The notes beneath the pieces were generated by a model. The model was not told the DNA's origin. It saw only the letters and a program-made list of their open reading frames with translations, and did no database searches. Below, in pieces: positions 61,817 through 64,000 of a stretch of 64,000 bases of DNA. The translations under genes were made by a program, and so were the position numbers. Source of the stretch: Streptococcaceae bacterium (GTDB taxonomy: Bacteria > Bacillota > Bacilli > Lactobacillales > Streptococcaceae); assembly GCA_022484805.1 (NCBI GenBank), contig JAKVKP010000002.1, positions 62,001-126,000 of the forward strand, in the 5' to 3' direction. Position 1 is the first letter of the stretch. The number at the start of each line of letters is the position of its first letter.

Positions 61817-63384
61817 AAAATTTAAAACGTAAAAAATTGGTAGTTGGTCTTTCTTTAGCAACATTAGGACTTGGGACTATTTCAACGGTCGTGCCTAACT
61901 TCACGACTACAGTAAACGCCGAAACTCTTGAACAACTAGGGATTGACCCTACTAGATTCAAGGCAGCTATTGCGGCTGGTGAGGAAGCATATGCAAACGA
62001 ATCTCTCTATACTGAAGAGTCATTTGCTGCATTCCATAATATTAATGGTGATGCTCCCCTAAAAACTGATTATTATATCAGCCAACTAAAACTATTAACA
62101 TCTGTAGATACCCTTAACCCAGATTATTTTGATAATTATATCGGAGTAGGGAATGGTCAGGCGTCTTTAGTTGAAACTGCATTAGCGAAATTAGTTTTGA
62201 AACCGGCAACAGATACCCTAAACTTAGATGCACTAAGAGCAGCTATTCAGAGTTCAGAAAATCTAGTCGAAACTGACTATACGACTGAATCATGGGCAGT
62301 ATTTAATCAAGCATTGATCAATGCTACATTTGTAGAGGGTTACGTAACCAATGGTGAAACAGTACCCTATACTTACACACAAGCAGACATAGATGAATTT
62401 AGTAATAACTTAGTTAATGCTATTAATGCTCTAATGGAAATTACCCCTGTTGACCCATCAGAAACATATGGTCAGTTGCAATTAGCGAACGCTACGGCAG
62501 TCATTAATGAATACTATTCTCTTAACCAGCCGTCTTACACGATTGAATCGTGGGTAGCTTTGAGCGCAGTCAGTAATGATGTTGATTTCTTGAATGAAAT
62601 CATTAATAAACCTGCTGATGAATCTATTTCTGAAGGTGAAACAATTGTTAATCTTCAAGCGAAAGTTGACTCTTCTGTTAGCTCTATCAACGCTGCAATT
62701 GCTGCATTAGAGCTAGTTCCGATTGTTCCACCACAAGTAGTAAGTGATGTATTTACTGTTACACCGAAAGATGTAAAAGTGGGAGAAACGGTAAACTTTA
62801 CGTATACGGTTACTCTTGACGATGGTACGGCACAAAATGGGTTTTCGTACTACGGTATTGAAAGCAATTTGTTAGTTAAGGGGGGAGATCAGCCTGTACT
62901 CACTTCACCTACATTAGAAACTATCAACGGCACCACTTGGACTCCAAGCAAAGCAGGAGATTATGTTATCTATCTTAGCTTTAAGCCGGAAGGTAGCGAT
63001 GTTGTAACTATTAAATATGTATCAGTAAAAGTTTCTGAAACTTCAACTGGAGGTAACGATAACGGTAATGGTAATGGTGGAAACACTAAGCCGGTTGACC
63101 CAACTCCAGCTCCAACAGATCCATCTGATGGGGTAAGTGATAAGGATTCTGGTGACAATAACAATGAAGCTACTGCATCAAAAAATGAAAATAAAAAAGA
63201 TACTACAAATGAAACGAATTCAAGTAAAGACACTAATTCTAGTAAACAAAATAAAGAAAATAGCAAAACTGCCGATGAGCTACCAAAAACAGGCGAACAC
63301 TCTTCCCTTGCCTTAGGATTTAGCGGTTTTGGAGTTATCTTACTTGCATTAGTTACTTGGTTTAGAAAACGCAGAAAAGCTTAG
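61783..63384 (+). CDS. LPXTG cell-wall-anchored surface protein with FIVAR-like repeats
   Basis: 533 residues from GTG 61783. Basic N-terminus and signal peptide (KKLVVGLSLATLGLGTISTV, cleavage near VNA-E, about 46). Three FIVAR-like helical segments (about 48-113, 145-214, 230-312; e.g. LRAAIQSSENLVETDYTTESW) and an Ig-like domain (about 320-415) follow. Then comes a low-complexity G/N/K/S linker and LPKTG (500-504) with hydrophobic tail and RKRRK. Sortase A would anchor it to the wall; adhesion or matrix binding is likely. The GTG has no ribosome site of its own at proper distance. Confidence 0.85.
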   Translation: MDTRTKLRKRVKNLKRKKLVVGLSLATLGLGTISTVVPNFTTTVNAETLEQLGIDPTRFKAAIAAGEEAYANESLYTEESFAAFHNINGDAPLKTDYYISQLKLLTSVDTLNPDYFDNYIGVGNGQASLVETALAKLVLKPATDTLNLDALRAAIQSSENLVETDYTTESWAVFNQALINATFVEGYVTNGETVPYTYTQADIDEFSNNLVNAINALMEITPVDPSETYGQLQLANATAVINEYYSLNQPSYTIESWVALSAVSNDVDFLNEIINKPADESISEGETIVNLQAKVDSSVSSINAAIAALELVPIVPPQVVSDVFTVTPKDVKVGETVNFTYTVTLDDGTAQNGFSYYGIESNLLVKGGDQPVLTSPTLETINGTTWTPSKAGDYVIYLSFKPEGSDVVTIKYVSVKVSETSTGGNDNGNGNGGNTKPVDPTPAPTDPSDGVSDKDSGDNNNEATASKNENKKDTTNETNSSKDTNSSKQNKENSKTADELPKTGEHSSLALGFSGFGVILLALVTWFRKRRKA

Positions 63385-63406
63385 AAAATTTATTATATAC
63401 AGTTAA

Positions 63407-63442
63407 ACTAGCCTTGCTATTTTAAGTAAGGCTAGTCTTTAT
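63407..63442 (+). terminator. Terminator of the LPXTG gene
   Basis: ACTAGCCTT (63407-63415), 12-base loop, AAGGCTAGT (63428-63436), then CTTTAT. Confidence 0.8.
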
Positions 63443-63478
63443 AGTTTTATATAACTCATAATTTGGAGGTTTCTATTT

Positions 63479-64000
63479 ATGGATTATTTATTAAAAGAAG
63501 CGATACGAAAAGCTAAAAACCCAGATTTACGCTTAAACCAATCTGAATATAGCGAACTAATGAAATGGGTAAAGATTTCCAGTGCAGATGGTAGAGAGGC
63601 TACAAATGCCTTAGCAACGGCAAAGCATTATAACTACCAGTCATTTTCTAATGTTTGGACTAGAGATAAATATGACGAAGACAAATATGCAAATATGGGT
63701 ACAGCTGATACTGGTGGCGGTGGTTGTTATTTAACTACAGCGTGCATGGTTGAGAAAAATCCAAACTTTGACGATAACTGTTATGAATTAACTATACTTA
63801 GAAACTTTAGAGACGATTATATGACAAAGTACCACCAAGAAGATATTTTATATTACTATAAAGTCGCACCTAGAATACTAGAATCCATTGATAAATTAAG
63901 CAGTAGAAAAAAGATCATTCAAAATATGTATAATGAACTCGTTATTAAAGTAATTTCATATATAGAAAGATCTGAATTTGAAAAAGCGCACTCTTATTAT
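63479..64000 (+). CDS. CFI-box-CTERM-like protein (3' end beyond window)
   Basis: 174 residues visible from ATG 63479 (TTTGGAGG upstream). MDYLLKEAIRKAKNPDLRLNQSEY, then a Gly run and GCYLTTACMVEKNPNFDDNCYELTILRNFRDDYM...DILYYYKVAPRILESID, which follows the CFI-box pattern (C-[FY]-[IL]-T-A, LRxFRD, YYxxxP). Function of the box is unknown. Frame open at the window end. Confidence 0.65.
   Translation, partial: MDYLLKEAIRKAKNPDLRLNQSEYSELMKWVKISSADGREATNALATAKHYNYQSFSNVWTRDKYDEDKYANMGTADTGGGGCYLTTACMVEKNPNFDDNCYELTILRNFRDDYMTKYHQEDILYYYKVAPRILESIDKLSSRKKIIQNMYNELVIKVISYIERSEFEKAHSYY

Overview
The window is low-GC Gram-positive DNA, most likely from a lactic acid bacterium of the order Lactobacillales. 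The evidence is AGGAGG-type ribosome sites throughout, frequent TTG and GTG starts, an LPXTG surface protein, a thiN-rpe-rsgA neighbourhood, and a siphophage of the lactococcal, streptococcal and leuconostocal kind. Genus cannot be fixed from the sequence. Chromosomal housekeeping genes (thiN partial, rpe, rsgA) occupy 1-2132 on the minus strand.

From 2443 to 42136 lies an apparently complete temperate siphophage (about 39.7 kb). It is bounded by a 44-bp direct repeat that covers 7 bases upstream plus the 5' half of a tRNA-Ser(CGA) gene. The intact tRNA is restored next to the integrase on the right; the original upstream region stays on the left. Read backwards along the minus strand from the switch region (39.4-39.9 kb): Cro-like protein, orphan cytosine methyltransferase, recombination and replication genes (SMC-like ATPase, Sak4-like ATPase, DUF669, SF2 helicase), a train of very small overlapping ORFs, primase-helicase, a repeat-rich probable origin, RusA, a probable late activator, terminases, portal, a MuF protein with a toxin-like tail and a small partner gene, scaffold, capsid, connectors, tail tube, tail chaperones with a -1 slippery site, tape measure, long Dit, collagen-containing Tal/receptor-binding protein, holin genes and a Sec-signal GH25/LysM endolysin. 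The plus strand carries repressor, ImmA-type protease, a zinc-ribbon membrane protein and integrase.

The slot between endolysin and attL carries cargo: a YolD-like protein, an EamA transporter, and a convergent pair made of a beta/sce7725-like protein and an sce7726-like PD-(D/E)XK nuclease candidate. A second cargo gene, on the plus strand at 21.6-22.2 kb, interrupts the late operon and is bracketed by terminators.

Right of the tRNA (42.2-64 kb) is accessory chromosome. A divergent MerR-type regulator faces a classical 19-bp-spacer promoter that drives an eleven-gene minus-strand operon: three exported or membrane-anchored flavodoxins, aldo/keto reductase, NAD(P)-binding protein, two alpha/beta hydrolases, cupin, carboxymuconolactone decarboxylase family protein, TMEM175-like protein and an MFS exporter. 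This looks like an electrophile, quinone or redox stress module. Next come decayed mobile-element genes (DUF7678-like and DUF4314), a drug-sensing-like cluster (GyrI-like, DUF3781, AraC HTH and GyrI-like as separate genes), a 1286-residue YobI-like membrane P-loop NTPase beside a serine recombinase, an LPXTG protein, and the start of a CFI-box protein cut by the window end.

The best candidates for undescribed biology are the convergent nuclease cassette (4270-5888), the MuF toxin with its putative immunity gene (22202-23598), the insulated plus-strand cargo gene (21597-22154), the YobI-like NTPase (56820-60680), and a permuted tRNA-like structure at 31278-31338.
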